Shown one piece after another: positions 33,482 to 42,356 of a stretch of 64,000 nt of DNA. The notes under the pieces are model-generated. The model did not search any database. It was given only the letters and a program-made list of their open reading frames with translations, and was not told where the DNA came from. The stretch is from UBA4416 sp964541155 (GTDB taxonomy: Bacteria > Bacteroidota > Bacteroidia > B-17B0 > Aurantibacillaceae). Within the stretch, counting starts at the first letter, position 1, and each line of letters opens with the position of its first letter. The stretch spans positions 248,001-312,000 of the forward strand of contig CAZIPC010000001.1 of NCBI GenBank assembly GCA_964541155.1. The letters run 5' to 3'. A program made the translations under genes and the position numbers.

Positions 33482-34657
33482 TTAGTCTTTTAATAATTCT
33501 CTACTAATAACTAATTTTTGTATTTCACTTGTACCTTCTCCAATGGTACATAATTTACTATCACGATAATATTTTTCGGCAGGAAAATCTTTAGTAAATC
33601 CGTATCCTCCAAAAATTTGTACAGCTTCTGTACTATTTCTAACACAAACTTCCGAAGCATAATATTTAGCAAAAGCACCCTCTTTTGTCATTTTTTGTCC
33701 TCTATTTTTTAAGTCAGCTGCTTTAAATGTTAATAATTCAGCAGCATCTAATTCTGTTGCCATATCAGCTAATTTAAAACTAATGGCTTGAAAAGCTGCA
33801 ATAGGTTTTCCAAATTGCTCACGTTCTTTAGCATATTTTAAAGCGCATTCATATGCACCTCTTGCAATACCACAACTTAATGCTGCAATAGAAATACGAC
33901 CGCCATCTAACACTTTCATAGCTTGTATAAATCCATCACCTTCTTTACCTAATAATTGATCTTTATGAACTCTACAATTGTCAAAAATTAATTCAGCCGT
34001 TTCGCTAGCGCGCATTCCAAGTTTATTTTCTTTTTTTCCAGATTTAAAACCAGGAGTGCCTTTTTCGATAATAAAAGCACTCATTCCATGACTATCCCCT
34101 TTTTCACCAGTTCTGGCAATAACTACTGCTACATTACCAGTAATAGCATGGGTAATAAAATTTTTAGATCCATTTAAAACATAATAATCACCATCTTTTA
34201 TAGCTGTTGTAGCCATTCCTCCAGCATCAGAACCCGTGCCTGTTTCGGTTAAACCCCAGGCGCCAATCCACTCTGCAGTTGCTAATTTTGGTAGATATTT
34301 TTTCTTTTGTTCTTCATTTCCAAAGGTTAAAATATGACCTGTACATAATGAATTATGAGCGGCCATTGATAATCCAATTGAACCACAAATTTTACTTAAT
34401 TCAATGATAGCTGTAACATATTCGGTATAAGTTAATCCCGAACCACCATATTCTTCTGGAACTAAAACGCCCATTAAGCCAAGTTCTCCTAGTTTTTTAA
34501 ATACATCAACCGGAAAAATTTGAGCTTCGTCCCATTCCATCATTTTTGGGTAAATATGTTCTTTTCCAAATTTACGAATCATATCAGCAATTGCTTTTTG
34601 ATTTTCGTTTAATTGAAAATTAAATCCTACTGGGGTTTCTAATAGTGTACTAGACAT
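33482..34657 (-). CDS. Acyl-CoA dehydrogenase
   Basis: A 391-residue FAD enzyme that introduces the alpha-beta double bond in acyl-CoA. The first signature GAWGLTETGTGSDAGG is around residues 132-147. The second, near the end, reads QIFGGYGFTKDFPAEKYYRD, and the closing EGTSEIQKLVISREL carries the conserved Glu region. The length is typical of short- or medium-chain enzymes. The start overlaps the 3' end of apt by 19 bp, so both should be on one transcript. Other beta-oxidation genes are not adjacent; a 3-hydroxyacyl-CoA dehydrogenase lies at 42-43 kb. Confidence 0.93.
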   Translation of the reverse strand: MSSTLLETPVGFNFQLNENQKAIADMIRKFGKEHIYPKMMEWDEAQIFPVDVFKKLGELGLMGVLVPEEYGGSGLTYTEYVTAIIELSKICGSIGLSMAAHNSLCTGHILTFGNEEQKKKYLPKLATAEWIGAWGLTETGTGSDAGGMATTAIKDGDYYVLNGSKNFITHAITGNVAVVIARTGEKGDSHGMSAFIIEKGTPGFKSGKKENKLGMRASETAELIFDNCRVHKDQLLGKEGDGFIQAMKVLDGGRISIAALSCGIARGAYECALKYAKEREQFGKPIAAFQAISFKLADMATELDAAELLTFKAADLKNRGQKMTKEGAFAKYYASEVCVRNSTEAVQIFGGYGFTKDFPAEKYYRDSKLCTIGEGTSEIQKLVISRELLKD

Positions 34658-35166
34658 ATAATATTATTTGAGTGTTTACTTAATTTTTGTGTTCCATTTA
34701 AAAAATCTAATCCTACAACAAAACTAAAACCACTTACTGTGGCACCTTGTTGTTCTACTAAATGAGCAGCAGCTTCTGCAGTACCACCTGTTGCTAATAA
34801 ATCATCATGTATTAATACTTTCCATCCTTTTTTTAAGCTATCAATATGCATTTCAATTTTTGCTGTTCCATATTCTAGTGCATATTCATAACTTATTGTT
34901 TTGTAAGGTAATTTTCCTGCTTTTCTTACTAAAATAAACGGTATATTTAACTTATTTGCAAGCATTAGACCAAACAAAAATCCACGGCTTTCAATGCCAA
35001 TAATAGCATCTGGTATTATAGTTAAGTTATCAATAAAGCCATTTACTATTTCATTACATAACGTTTGATTTTCAAAAATTGGAGTTATGTCTTTAAACAT
35101 AATCCCTGGTTTTGGAAAATCAGGTACATCTCTAATTGCAGATTTTATATTTGTTTCTAATGACAT
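34639..35166 (-). CDS. apt: Adenine phosphoribosyltransferase
   Basis: A 175-residue purine salvage enzyme that joins adenine to PRPP to make AMP. Motifs are VPDFPKPGIMFKDITPIF (residues about 14-31), GIESRGFLFG and the PRPP-binding VLIHDDLLATGGTA. The ATG at 35166 is chosen: the frame runs further to a GTG at 35208, but a -7 element lies between the two (35186-35179), and MSLETNIKSAIRDVPDFPKP is a normal Apt start. Its 3' end overlaps the acyl-CoA dehydrogenase start by 19 bp. Confidence 0.93.
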   Translation of the reverse strand: MSLETNIKSAIRDVPDFPKPGIMFKDITPIFENQTLCNEIVNGFIDNLTIIPDAIIGIESRGFLFGLMLANKLNIPFILVRKAGKLPYKTISYEYALEYGTAKIEMHIDSLKKGWKVLIHDDLLATGGTAEAAAHLVEQQGATVSGFSFVVGLDFLNGTQKLSKHSNNIICLVHY

Positions 35167-35178
35167 TTGAGTAGTCTG

Positions 35179-35186
35179 CAAACTTA
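35179..35186 (-). promoter_or_regulatory. -7 element of the apt promoter
   Basis: TAAGTTTG on the minus strand, 12 bp before the chosen ATG. It argues against the longer GTG start. Confidence 0.45.
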
Positions 35187-35252
35187 ATGAAATTTTGCCA
35201 AAAAGCACATAATTAATATAAATTAACAGTCTATTTTTTAGATTTAATGTAT

Positions 35253-35279
35253 AAAAAAAGGCTCCAAAAATAGAGCCAA
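35253..35279 (-). terminator. Terminator after the phosphohexomutase gene
   Basis: On the minus strand GGCTC, an 8-base loop, GAGCC and a run of seven Ts, 10 bp beyond the stop. Confidence 0.75.
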
Positions 35280-35288
35280 TTTTATATC

Positions 35289-36695
35289 TTATCCTAAAAG
35301 TGTGTCTTGAGCTGCTTTTAATAATTTTCTGGTATTTTCAAGAGTATCACTTTCTCCATATAATCTTAAAACGGGTTCGGTGCCACTGGCTCTAATCATT
35401 AACCATTGTTCATTTTCAAAATGATATTTCCATCCATCAATAGTTTCTAATCTTTCAACTTTATAAGAGCCAAAAGATTTATAAATATCATCTTTACATC
35501 CTTTAATTATTTTTTGTTTTATTTCTTCTGTTAGATGTAAATCATTTCGTTCATATACAAATGGGCCTGTTAGTTTGTATAAATCTTCGATTAATTGCTC
35601 AAGCGTTTTACCAGATTTTGCCATGTATTCCCAAATAGTTAATCCCATCCATATTCCGTCTCGTTCTGGTATATGCCCTTTTATTGCAATTCCTCCACTT
35701 TCTTCTCCTCCCATTATGACATCTTCATTAATCATATATCCTGCAATATGTTTAAAACCAATTTGAGTAATTACTAAAGGTAAATTATAATGTTTAGCTA
35801 ATTTATTAATTCGTGGAGTAACTGAAAAAGCAGCTACAATTTTACCTCCATATTTTTTTTCTTCAACCAAATATTTCACTAACAGCAAAATGATATGATG
35901 AGAGTCAACAAAATTACCTTTGCTATCATATAAACCTATTCTATCAGCATCTCCATCTGTACATAATCCACAGTTTATTTCCCCATCATTTTTTATTAAT
36001 TCACTGAATTCTAATAAATTTTTGTGGATAGGTTCTGGGGCTTGACCGTGGAAACCAGGGTTGTCATCATCATGTAAATGAATAATTTCTGGGAATAATC
36101 GTTTCATTACTCGTTTACCTGCGCCAAACATACTATCATATGCTAACTTTAATTTAGATTTTTTAATAGCATCTAAATCAAAATTGCTCTCAACATGTTT
36201 GATATACATATCTTCTAAATTCACATATTCTAGTAATCCATTTTTTTCTGCTTCAATTAAGTTTATTGAATTAAAATTAGAATTAGCAATTTCAGGAATT
36301 ATATCTTCAATTTCCTGAATTTTTTCGGGAACAAGTGGTCCACCATAATTTCCTTTTAATTTATATCCGTTATATGAAGGAGGATTATGGCTTGCTGTAA
36401 TAATAATACCTAAAGATGAATTTAATTTTAAAGCGCCCAATGAAATCATTGGCGTAGATACATAGTCTTTAGCTAAATATACTTTAACTCCATTTGCGAT
36501 AAACACTTTTGCGGTGGTTTCTGCAAATAATTCTCCAGCAAATCTGCAATCGTGTCCCACCACGGCGCTAGGATTTTTAAAATTATTTTTTATCCATATC
36601 GCTGTTGCCTCTGTTACTCTTGCAACGTTATCAACTGTAAAGTCTTTAGCTATAATGGCTCTCCAGCCGTCGGTTCCAAATTTTATTTTTGTCAT
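35289..36695 (-). CDS. Phosphoglucomutase/phosphomannomutase family protein
   Basis: A 468-residue alpha-D-phosphohexomutase. The phosphoserine loop reads ITASHNPPSYNGYK (Ser about residue 98). The metal loop is CTDGDADRIG, the sugar loop GGEESGG, and the phosphate-binding loop RASGTEPVLRLYGE near the C-terminus; all four domains are complete. It interconverts hexose 1- and 6-phosphates (glucose, mannose or possibly glucosamine), feeding sugar nucleotides to wall and surface polysaccharides. Substrate preference is not readable by eye. It has its own terminator. Confidence 0.92.
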   Translation of the reverse strand: MTKIKFGTDGWRAIIAKDFTVDNVARVTEATAIWIKNNFKNPSAVVGHDCRFAGELFAETTAKVFIANGVKVYLAKDYVSTPMISLGALKLNSSLGIIITASHNPPSYNGYKLKGNYGGPLVPEKIQEIEDIIPEIANSNFNSINLIEAEKNGLLEYVNLEDMYIKHVESNFDLDAIKKSKLKLAYDSMFGAGKRVMKRLFPEIIHLHDDDNPGFHGQAPEPIHKNLLEFSELIKNDGEINCGLCTDGDADRIGLYDSKGNFVDSHHIILLLVKYLVEEKKYGGKIVAAFSVTPRINKLAKHYNLPLVITQIGFKHIAGYMINEDVIMGGEESGGIAIKGHIPERDGIWMGLTIWEYMAKSGKTLEQLIEDLYKLTGPFVYERNDLHLTEEIKQKIIKGCKDDIYKSFGSYKVERLETIDGWKYHFENEQWLMIRASGTEPVLRLYGESDTLENTRKLLKAAQDTLLG

Positions 36696-36759
36696 AAAAA
36701 GAGTGATAGAAATAGACTTTAAATATATTGAATATATTATTCTTGACCAATAATTTAAT

Positions 36760-37254
36760 TTATTCCATTATTGCTTTTAAATGCTCAATATTTGAGTGAT
36801 CTTCCCAACTTATGTAACCAACTTTATTGTAAACAATTTCTCCTTTTGTATTTAATAAATAAGTTGTAGGTATTGAGTTAATATTAATTTGAGAAAATGA
36901 TGTAGTTAAAGTTAAAAACATAAATGAATAATTTGTTTTTGTTTTGAATTGATTTAATTTTCTGATTCCTTCATCGGTTATTGCTACAATTTCAATATTT
37001 TTTAATTCACTATGTTTAATAGTGTTTAATATTTTTAGTTCTTCAATACAATTTGGGCACCATGATGCATAAAAACAAATAATTACTTTTTTACCTTTTA
37101 ATGAAGTGATGTTAATTTTTACAGAATCTGAAGTTAGAACTTCCAATTTTGAAATATTAATTTTCGGAGCTACTTTATATTTATTATAAAAATACAAGCC
37201 TATAACCCCTAAAATTGCGATTATTAAAATAATATATGTTTGTTTTTTGCTCAT
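36760..37254 (-). CDS. TlpA-like thioredoxin-fold protein, membrane anchored
   Basis: A 164-residue protein with one N-terminal helix (residues about 7-23) and a periplasmic thioredoxin fold. The active site CPNC is in FYASWCPNCIEEL, and the cis-proline loop is in NSIPTTYLLNTKGEIVY. This suits an extracytoplasmic disulfide reductase or a redox factor for cytochrome maturation. It is convergent with nothing and divergent from mtgA, with 77 bp between starts. Its partner substrates are unknown. Confidence 0.85.
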   Translation of the reverse strand: MSKKQTYIILIIAILGVIGLYFYNKYKVAPKINISKLEVLTSDSVKINITSLKGKKVIICFYASWCPNCIEELKILNTIKHSELKNIEIVAITDEGIRKLNQFKTKTNYSFMFLTLTTSFSQININSIPTTYLLNTKGEIVYNKVGYISWEDHSNIEHLKAIME

Positions 37255-37331
37255 GTTATTAAAAAAGAGGTGTTCTTAATTTTTTAATTAATGGCAAACT
37301 TAACCTAAATAATACAATAGTTTTACTGTTT

Positions 37332-38060
37332 ATGAAAAAAATATTAGCAATATTATTTACTGTTATTTGGAAAATATGTATATCTTTTTTTTTATTGTCT
37401 ATAATATTTGTTTTAGTTTATAGATGGTGTCCTGTTCCAATAACTCCGTTAATGATTATTAGAAATATAGAACAAATAGGCGATAAAAAAGGATTTATTA
37501 TAGAGCATGATTGGGTTTCATTATCAGAAATTTCACCAAAATTACAATTAGCTGTTGTTTGTAGTGAAGATCAAAATTATTTAAAACATTTTGGTTTTGA
37601 TATTAGTGCAATAAAAAAAGCAATGACAGAAAATAAAGAAGGCAAACGTTTTAGGGGGGGTAGTACAATTACTCAACAAACAGCAAAAAATGTATTTTTA
37701 TGGCAGGGTAGGAGCTATATTAGAAAAGCGTTTGAAGCTTGGTTTACTTTGTTAATTGAAGTATTTTGGAGTAAGGAACGAATTATGGAAGTCTATTTAA
37801 ATAGTATTGAAATGGGAAATGGTGTATACGGAGCCGAAGCAGCATCTCATTATTGGTTTCATAAATCAGCAAAAATACTCACTAAAGATGAAGCAGCGGC
37901 CATTGCAGCTATACTTCCAAATCCATTAAGATATAAAGCAAATCCAGCTACTAATTATGTTGCAAATAGAAAAGCTTGGATAAAACAACAAATGAATTTT
38001 TGGGGTAATACTTTAAATTATAATAAATACAAAGATGATAACGAACCTATAAAAAAATAA
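37332..38060 (+). CDS. mtgA: Monofunctional peptidoglycan glycosyltransferase
   Basis: A 242-residue GT51 enzyme that polymerises lipid II into glycan strands. One N-terminal membrane helix (residues about 8-32) precedes the domain. Conserved motifs are VVCSEDQNYLKHFGFD with the catalytic Glu, then RGGSTITQQTAKNVFLW, RKAFEAWFTLLIE and KERIMEVYLNSIEMG. No transpeptidase domain follows, so it is the monofunctional type. It converges with pyrF with only 8 bp between stops and no obvious terminator. Confidence 0.95.
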   Translation: MKKILAILFTVIWKICISFFLLSIIFVLVYRWCPVPITPLMIIRNIEQIGDKKGFIIEHDWVSLSEISPKLQLAVVCSEDQNYLKHFGFDISAIKKAMTENKEGKRFRGGSTITQQTAKNVFLWQGRSYIRKAFEAWFTLLIEVFWSKERIMEVYLNSIEMGNGVYGAEAASHYWFHKSAKILTKDEAAAIAAILPNPLRYKANPATNYVANRKAWIKQQMNFWGNTLNYNKYKDDNEPIKK

Positions 38061-38068
38061 CTACTTTT

Positions 38069-38881
38069 TTACAGGTATACACTCATTTCGTTTGCTACTG
38101 ATTTAGCTTCTTTAGCCGCAGCAGAAGCAAAATCTTCGTTATTTGAAGCATAAATAATAGCTCTAGAAGAATTAATTAACAATCCAATGTCATTTTTAAT
38201 TAACCCATGTTTACATACTTCAGATAAACTTCCGCCTTGTGCACCTACTCCAGGAACTAATAAGAAATGATTTGGAACAATTTGTCTTACATCATCTAAC
38301 ATTTTTGCTTGTGTTGCTCCAACAACATACATCATATTATCAATAGTACCCCATTGGCTAGAAGTTCTTAAAACGTGATGAAATAAATATTCAGATTTTC
38401 CTTTATCTAATTGAAAATCTTTAGCTCCTTCATTTGATGTAAGAGCTAAAACTATAGCCCACTTTCCTTCAAATTCTAAGAATGGTTTAACCGAATCGCT
38501 TCCCATGTAAGGAGCTACAGTAATTGCGTCAGCGTGCAATCTATTAAAAAAAGCTTTGGCATACATGCTCGACGTATTCCCTATGTCACCACGTTTTGCA
38601 TCAGCTATTAAAAAATGATTCGGATATTCGTGTTTGATATATTTGATCGTTTTTTCAAGACTTAACATTCCACTTAAGCCATATGCTTCATAAAATGCAG
38701 TATTGGGTTTAAAAGCTACACAGTATGGTGCTGTTGCATCAATTATTTGACGATTAAATTCAAAAATAGGATCTTCTTCCGATAATAGAAATTGAGGTAT
38801 TTTGTCAATATCAGGATCTAAACCAACACATAAAAATGTTTTTTTGGTTTTAATTTCGTTGATTAATTCTGTTCTTGTCAT
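38069..38881 (-). CDS. pyrF: Orotidine 5'-phosphate decarboxylase
   Basis: A 270-residue enzyme of the last step of UMP synthesis, of the longer type 2 class. The N-terminus reads FLCVGLDPDIDKIP, FKPNTAFYEAYG follows, and the catalytic segment ADAKRGDIGNTS is at residues about 94-105. VPGVGAQGG near residue 210 binds phosphate. It lies 24 bp downstream of prfA on the same strand, and the two probably form a transcript. Confidence 0.95.
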   Translation of the reverse strand: MTRTELINEIKTKKTFLCVGLDPDIDKIPQFLLSEEDPIFEFNRQIIDATAPYCVAFKPNTAFYEAYGLSGMLSLEKTIKYIKHEYPNHFLIADAKRGDIGNTSSMYAKAFFNRLHADAITVAPYMGSDSVKPFLEFEGKWAIVLALTSNEGAKDFQLDKGKSEYLFHHVLRTSSQWGTIDNMMYVVGATQAKMLDDVRQIVPNHFLLVPGVGAQGGSLSEVCKHGLIKNDIGLLINSSRAIIYASNNEDFASAAAKEAKSVANEMSVYL

Positions 38882-38905
38882 ACAATTTTTTTAAATGAAT
38901 TAGTG

Positions 38906-39976
38906 TTATAATCCTCCTTCTTTTAATCGTTCTGCATTTTCGGCAAACTGTAAAGCGTCTATCATTTGTTGAATATATCCATTTGTAAAATCGGTTAAAT
39001 TATACAAGGTTAAGCCAATACGGTGATCTGTAATACGATTTTGAGGATAATTATATGTTCTAATCTTTTCAGATCTGTCTCCCGTACTAACCATACTTTT
39101 TCTTCGTCCTGTAGTTTCTGCTAATCGTTTTTGAAATTCTAAATCATATAGTTTAGATCGTAACATTTCCATGGCTTTCTCACGATTCCCTAATTGGTTA
39201 CGTTGTGTTTGACAAGTAACAACAATTCCAGATGGCTTATGGGTTAAAATCACCTTTGATTCTACTTTATTTACATTTTGTCCACCAGCACCGCCACTTC
39301 GAGCTGTAGCCATTTCAATATCAGCTGGTTTAATTTCAATGTCCCATTCTTCTGCTTCAGGTAACACTACTACAGTTGCTGCAGATGTATGAACTCGTCC
39401 TGCTGCTTCTGTAGCAGGAACACGTTGCACGCGATGTACACCACTTTCAAACTTCATAGTTCCAAAAGCATTTTCTCCTTTTACATTAAATACTATTTCT
39501 TTAAATCCACCCATTGATCCAGGGCTTTCATCAACTACCTCTAACTGATATCCTTTAATTTCACAATATCTTCTATACATATCAAATAAATCACCAGCAA
39601 AAATAGCAGCCTCATCACCACCTGTACCACCTCTAATTTCCATAGTACAGTTTTTAGCATCTTCTGGGTCTTTTGGAATTAGTAATAAGCGAACTTCCTC
39701 TTGAAGTTTTTCTTCTGCAGCTCTATTTTCTTCTAATTCAGCTTTAGCCATATCTAAAAAATCTTTGTCTTTTTCAGTTGCTAAAACTTCTTTTGCGCCA
39801 TTTATATTATCTGTAATTTGTTTGTATTTATAATAAGCTTCAACTATTGGTTGTAAACTTTTGTATTCTATATTTAATTTTTTAAATAAACGCATATCAG
39901 CAATAACACTTGGATCTCCAAGCTTTGCTTCCACATCATTATATCTTCTTTTAATTTCTTCTAATTTCTCTAACAT
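38906..39976 (-). CDS. prfA: Peptide chain release factor 1
   Basis: A 356-residue class I release factor recognising UAA and UAG. The hydrolysis motif GGQNVNK is near residue 230 (within ARSGGAGGQNVNKVESKVIL). The MEIRGGTGGDEAAIFAGDLF segment is typical of domain 1/2, and R/QVPATEAAGRVHTSAATV contains the codon-recognition region (PAT tripeptide of RF1). Length is normal. The gln-methylating enzyme PrmC is encoded at 60.5 kb. Confidence 0.96.
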   Translation of the reverse strand: MLEKLEEIKRRYNDVEAKLGDPSVIADMRLFKKLNIEYKSLQPIVEAYYKYKQITDNINGAKEVLATEKDKDFLDMAKAELEENRAAEEKLQEEVRLLLIPKDPEDAKNCTMEIRGGTGGDEAAIFAGDLFDMYRRYCEIKGYQLEVVDESPGSMGGFKEIVFNVKGENAFGTMKFESGVHRVQRVPATEAAGRVHTSAATVVVLPEAEEWDIEIKPADIEMATARSGGAGGQNVNKVESKVILTHKPSGIVVTCQTQRNQLGNREKAMEMLRSKLYDLEFQKRLAETTGRRKSMVSTGDRSEKIRTYNYPQNRITDHRIGLTLYNLTDFTNGYIQQMIDALQFAENAERLKEGGL

Positions 39977-40075
39977 ATTATTTCATTACAATGTGCGAAG
40001 ATACTAAATGTAACGTTAATGCCCATTTTTTACGCTCAGAATATTCAATAATCTTCATTATTTTAATAATTAAAT

Positions 40076-40104
40076 AAAAAAGCCTCATTTAAAAAATGAG
40101 GCTT
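40076..40104 (-). terminator. Terminator after the long GAPDH gene
   Basis: GCCTCATTT and AAATGAGGC form a 9-bp stem; on the minus strand it ends in a T-run. It lies about 20 bp beyond the stop. Confidence 0.8.
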
Positions 40105-40124
40105 AAAATAAACATTATAAGTAA

Positions 40125-41588
40125 CTAGTAATAAGTTGCTCTTCTAACTTCTGCAATATGTTTAGAAAAACGAATTACCTGACGCGTGTATCCGTATTCA
40201 TTATCATACCAAACATATAACACTATACTTTTTTTATCAGGAGAAATGATTGTAGCATTACTATCAAATACAGATGGACAAGGATTACCAATAATATCTG
40301 AAGATACTAACTCATTACTAAATGCGTATTGAATTTGTTCTACTAAATCACCGTTTAAAGCATAATTCCTAATAATTTCATTAACATCTTCTCGTGTAAC
40401 TTCCTTATTAATATTTAAATTTAATATTGCTAATGATACATTTGGGGTTGGTACTCGAACCGAGTTAGCTGTAAACTTACCAGATAAGTGTGGTAATACT
40501 TTTTTAAGAGCACTTTCAGCACCTGTTTCTGTAATTACCATATTTAATGCTGCTGAGCGGCCACGACGGTATTTTTTATGATAATTATCTAATAAATTTT
40601 GATCGTTTGTGTATGAGTGAACAGTTTCAATATGTCCTTTTGCTATTCCTAACTCTTTATCTATTACATAAAGGATAGGCATAATAGCATTAGTGGTACA
40701 CGATGCTGCTGAAAATATTTGTTGATTTTTTACATCTACAGTTTCATGATTTACACCATGCACAACGTTAGGAACGTTTCCTTTAGCTGGTGCTGTTAAT
40801 AATACTTTTGCTATTCCTTTTGCTTTTAAATGACGACTTAATTCTACATCATCTCTAAAAACGCCAGTATTATCAATAAGTAATGCATTTTCGATACCAT
40901 AAAGCGTATAATCTACGTCTTCTGGATTTTTAGCATCAATCATATGAACCGTATGGCCATTAATAATTAATGCTTTGTTTTCTAAGTCTTCAATTACAGT
41001 TCCAGGAAAATTACCATGAACAGAATCTGTTCGTAACAAATCAGCACGTTTAATAATATCATCATTACTACTTCCACGGGTTACAATAGCGCGTAAACGT
41101 AATTGTTCTCCTTTACCAGCTTGTGATATTAATTCTCGAGCAGCCAAACGACCAATTCGACCAAAACCAAATAAAACAACATCTTTAGGAGAAATAGTTG
41201 TTTTTGTTCCTATTAAATTTTTTAATTTATTGGCAACAAATTCATCAACCGATTTAAAATTTGCTTTTTCTTGATGATATTCAAAAGATAATTTTCCAAT
41301 ATCAATTCTTGAAGGACAAACATCTGCATTATGTATAGCAACCGAAATAGCTAATGTATCATTTACCGAAATTGTTTTTTTAACAATATTTTTTGCATAT
41401 AAGTGTAAATTCATAATTTCACTAACGCTTCTATCTACTAATTGGTTTCTAAATAAAACTAATTCAATAGATTTTTCGAACCACAATTTTCCGATGGTTC
41501 CAATTAATTCAATAGCTGCTTTTTCTTGAACAATCCAATCGTTTAGTTGCGATTCATAAGCTGCATTTGCTGTTTCTTTGGTTTGCAT
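40125..41588 (-). CDS. Glyceraldehyde-3-phosphate dehydrogenase, long form
   Basis: A 487-residue GAPDH from the ATG at 41588; a TTG three codons upstream is less likely. The NAD-binding start VVLFGFGRIGRLAARELI is at about residue 137. The catalytic Cys is in SAASCTTNAIMP, with HSYTNDQNLLD and the C-terminal WYDNEYGYTRQV. A helical N-terminal extension of about 130 residues precedes the usual 335-residue core, a form known from Bacteroidota and some proteobacteria alongside a short glycolytic GAPDH. Its direction in metabolism (glycolytic or gluconeogenic) is not settled by the sequence. Confidence 0.92.
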   Translation of the reverse strand: MQTKETANAAYESQLNDWIVQEKAAIELIGTIGKLWFEKSIELVLFRNQLVDRSVSEIMNLHLYAKNIVKKTISVNDTLAISVAIHNADVCPSRIDIGKLSFEYHQEKANFKSVDEFVANKLKNLIGTKTTISPKDVVLFGFGRIGRLAARELISQAGKGEQLRLRAIVTRGSSNDDIIKRADLLRTDSVHGNFPGTVIEDLENKALIINGHTVHMIDAKNPEDVDYTLYGIENALLIDNTGVFRDDVELSRHLKAKGIAKVLLTAPAKGNVPNVVHGVNHETVDVKNQQIFSAASCTTNAIMPILYVIDKELGIAKGHIETVHSYTNDQNLLDNYHKKYRRGRSAALNMVITETGAESALKKVLPHLSGKFTANSVRVPTPNVSLAILNLNINKEVTREDVNEIIRNYALNGDLVEQIQYAFSNELVSSDIIGNPCPSVFDSNATIISPDKKSIVLYVWYDNEYGYTRQVIRFSKHIAEVRRATYY

Positions 41589-41623
41589 AGTTTTCAATTT
41601 TTATTATTGGTTACATTTTTTTC

Positions 41624-42319
41624 TTAATCTTCATCATAACTATAATCCTCATTCATATCATCCTCACTATCCATATCCTCATCATCTGAACTAAATTCAT
41701 CTTCATCATCAGATACATCTTCTCCTTCTTCGCCTTCCAGATGATTTAAATCTCCTTCATCAATACCAATCGTATCATTTTTAATAGCCTTGTATATTTC
41801 ACTTTCATCTGTAATATCAGAATCATTTAGCATAGATGCAATTGCCTGATCAGGTGTTAATTCACCTTTAGTCATTTGAGTTTGTTTGTATTGTTTTGGA
41901 GCATTACCTACAGATTTTACACAAGCCGGATAAATAGTTTTTGGATTATCTGGTAATATTTTCATTAACTCAATACAAAATGTCCATTTTACAGCAGGAT
42001 CAAAAACATACATAAATCGTTGACGAGGACTATCTATATACTTAGCAATTTTAGTTTTTGACATTAAGTTTTTAGGAGAAACATTTTTCTTTAACTCATA
42101 AGTATCTAGAGGAAGATCTTCTTCTCTTAATGTAATTTCTTGTTCTTTTCTCCAATAATCATCGCTCACAAAAAAAGAAGCAGCATGCTTTTTATCAAAT
42201 TTATATGCATCTTGAATTGCATTATGAAAATCTTCAAAAGTTTGCCCAGATAATATTTCTATTTCTCTATAAATATCTTCGTTATCCTCTATAAATAATT
42301 TAAACTTATATACTGCCAT
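41624..42319 (-). CDS. Plasmid pRiA4b ORF-3-like protein with acidic C-terminal tail
   Basis: A 231-residue protein whose first 140 residues fit the pRiA4b ORF-3 (IS1096 TnpR-like) family: YKFKLFIEDNEDIYREIEI at the N-terminus, GQTFEDFHNAIQDAYKFD, HAASFFVSDDYW, and a central FDPAVKWTFCIELMKI. The last 45 residues are almost all Asp, Glu and Ser (EDVSDDEDEFSSDDEDMDSE). No signal peptide. Despite the name, nothing nearby suggests a plasmid or insertion sequence. Family role is not established; the acidic tail suggests a charged-partner interaction, by inference. Confidence 0.75.
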   Translation of the reverse strand: MAVYKFKLFIEDNEDIYREIEILSGQTFEDFHNAIQDAYKFDKKHAASFFVSDDYWRKEQEITLREEDLPLDTYELKKNVSPKNLMSKTKIAKYIDSPRQRFMYVFDPAVKWTFCIELMKILPDNPKTIYPACVKSVGNAPKQYKQTQMTKGELTPDQAIASMLNDSDITDESEIYKAIKNDTIGIDEGDLNHLEGEEGEDVSDDEDEFSSDDEDMDSEDDMNEDYSYDED

Positions 42320-42356
42320 ATTCTTTTATGATAAATGTGAGTTCTTAAATTTTTGA

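Noticed and set aside
41624..42319. Plasmid or IS origin for the pRiA4b ORF-3-like gene
   Set aside because: No inverted repeats, transposase or shift in codon use were seen around it.
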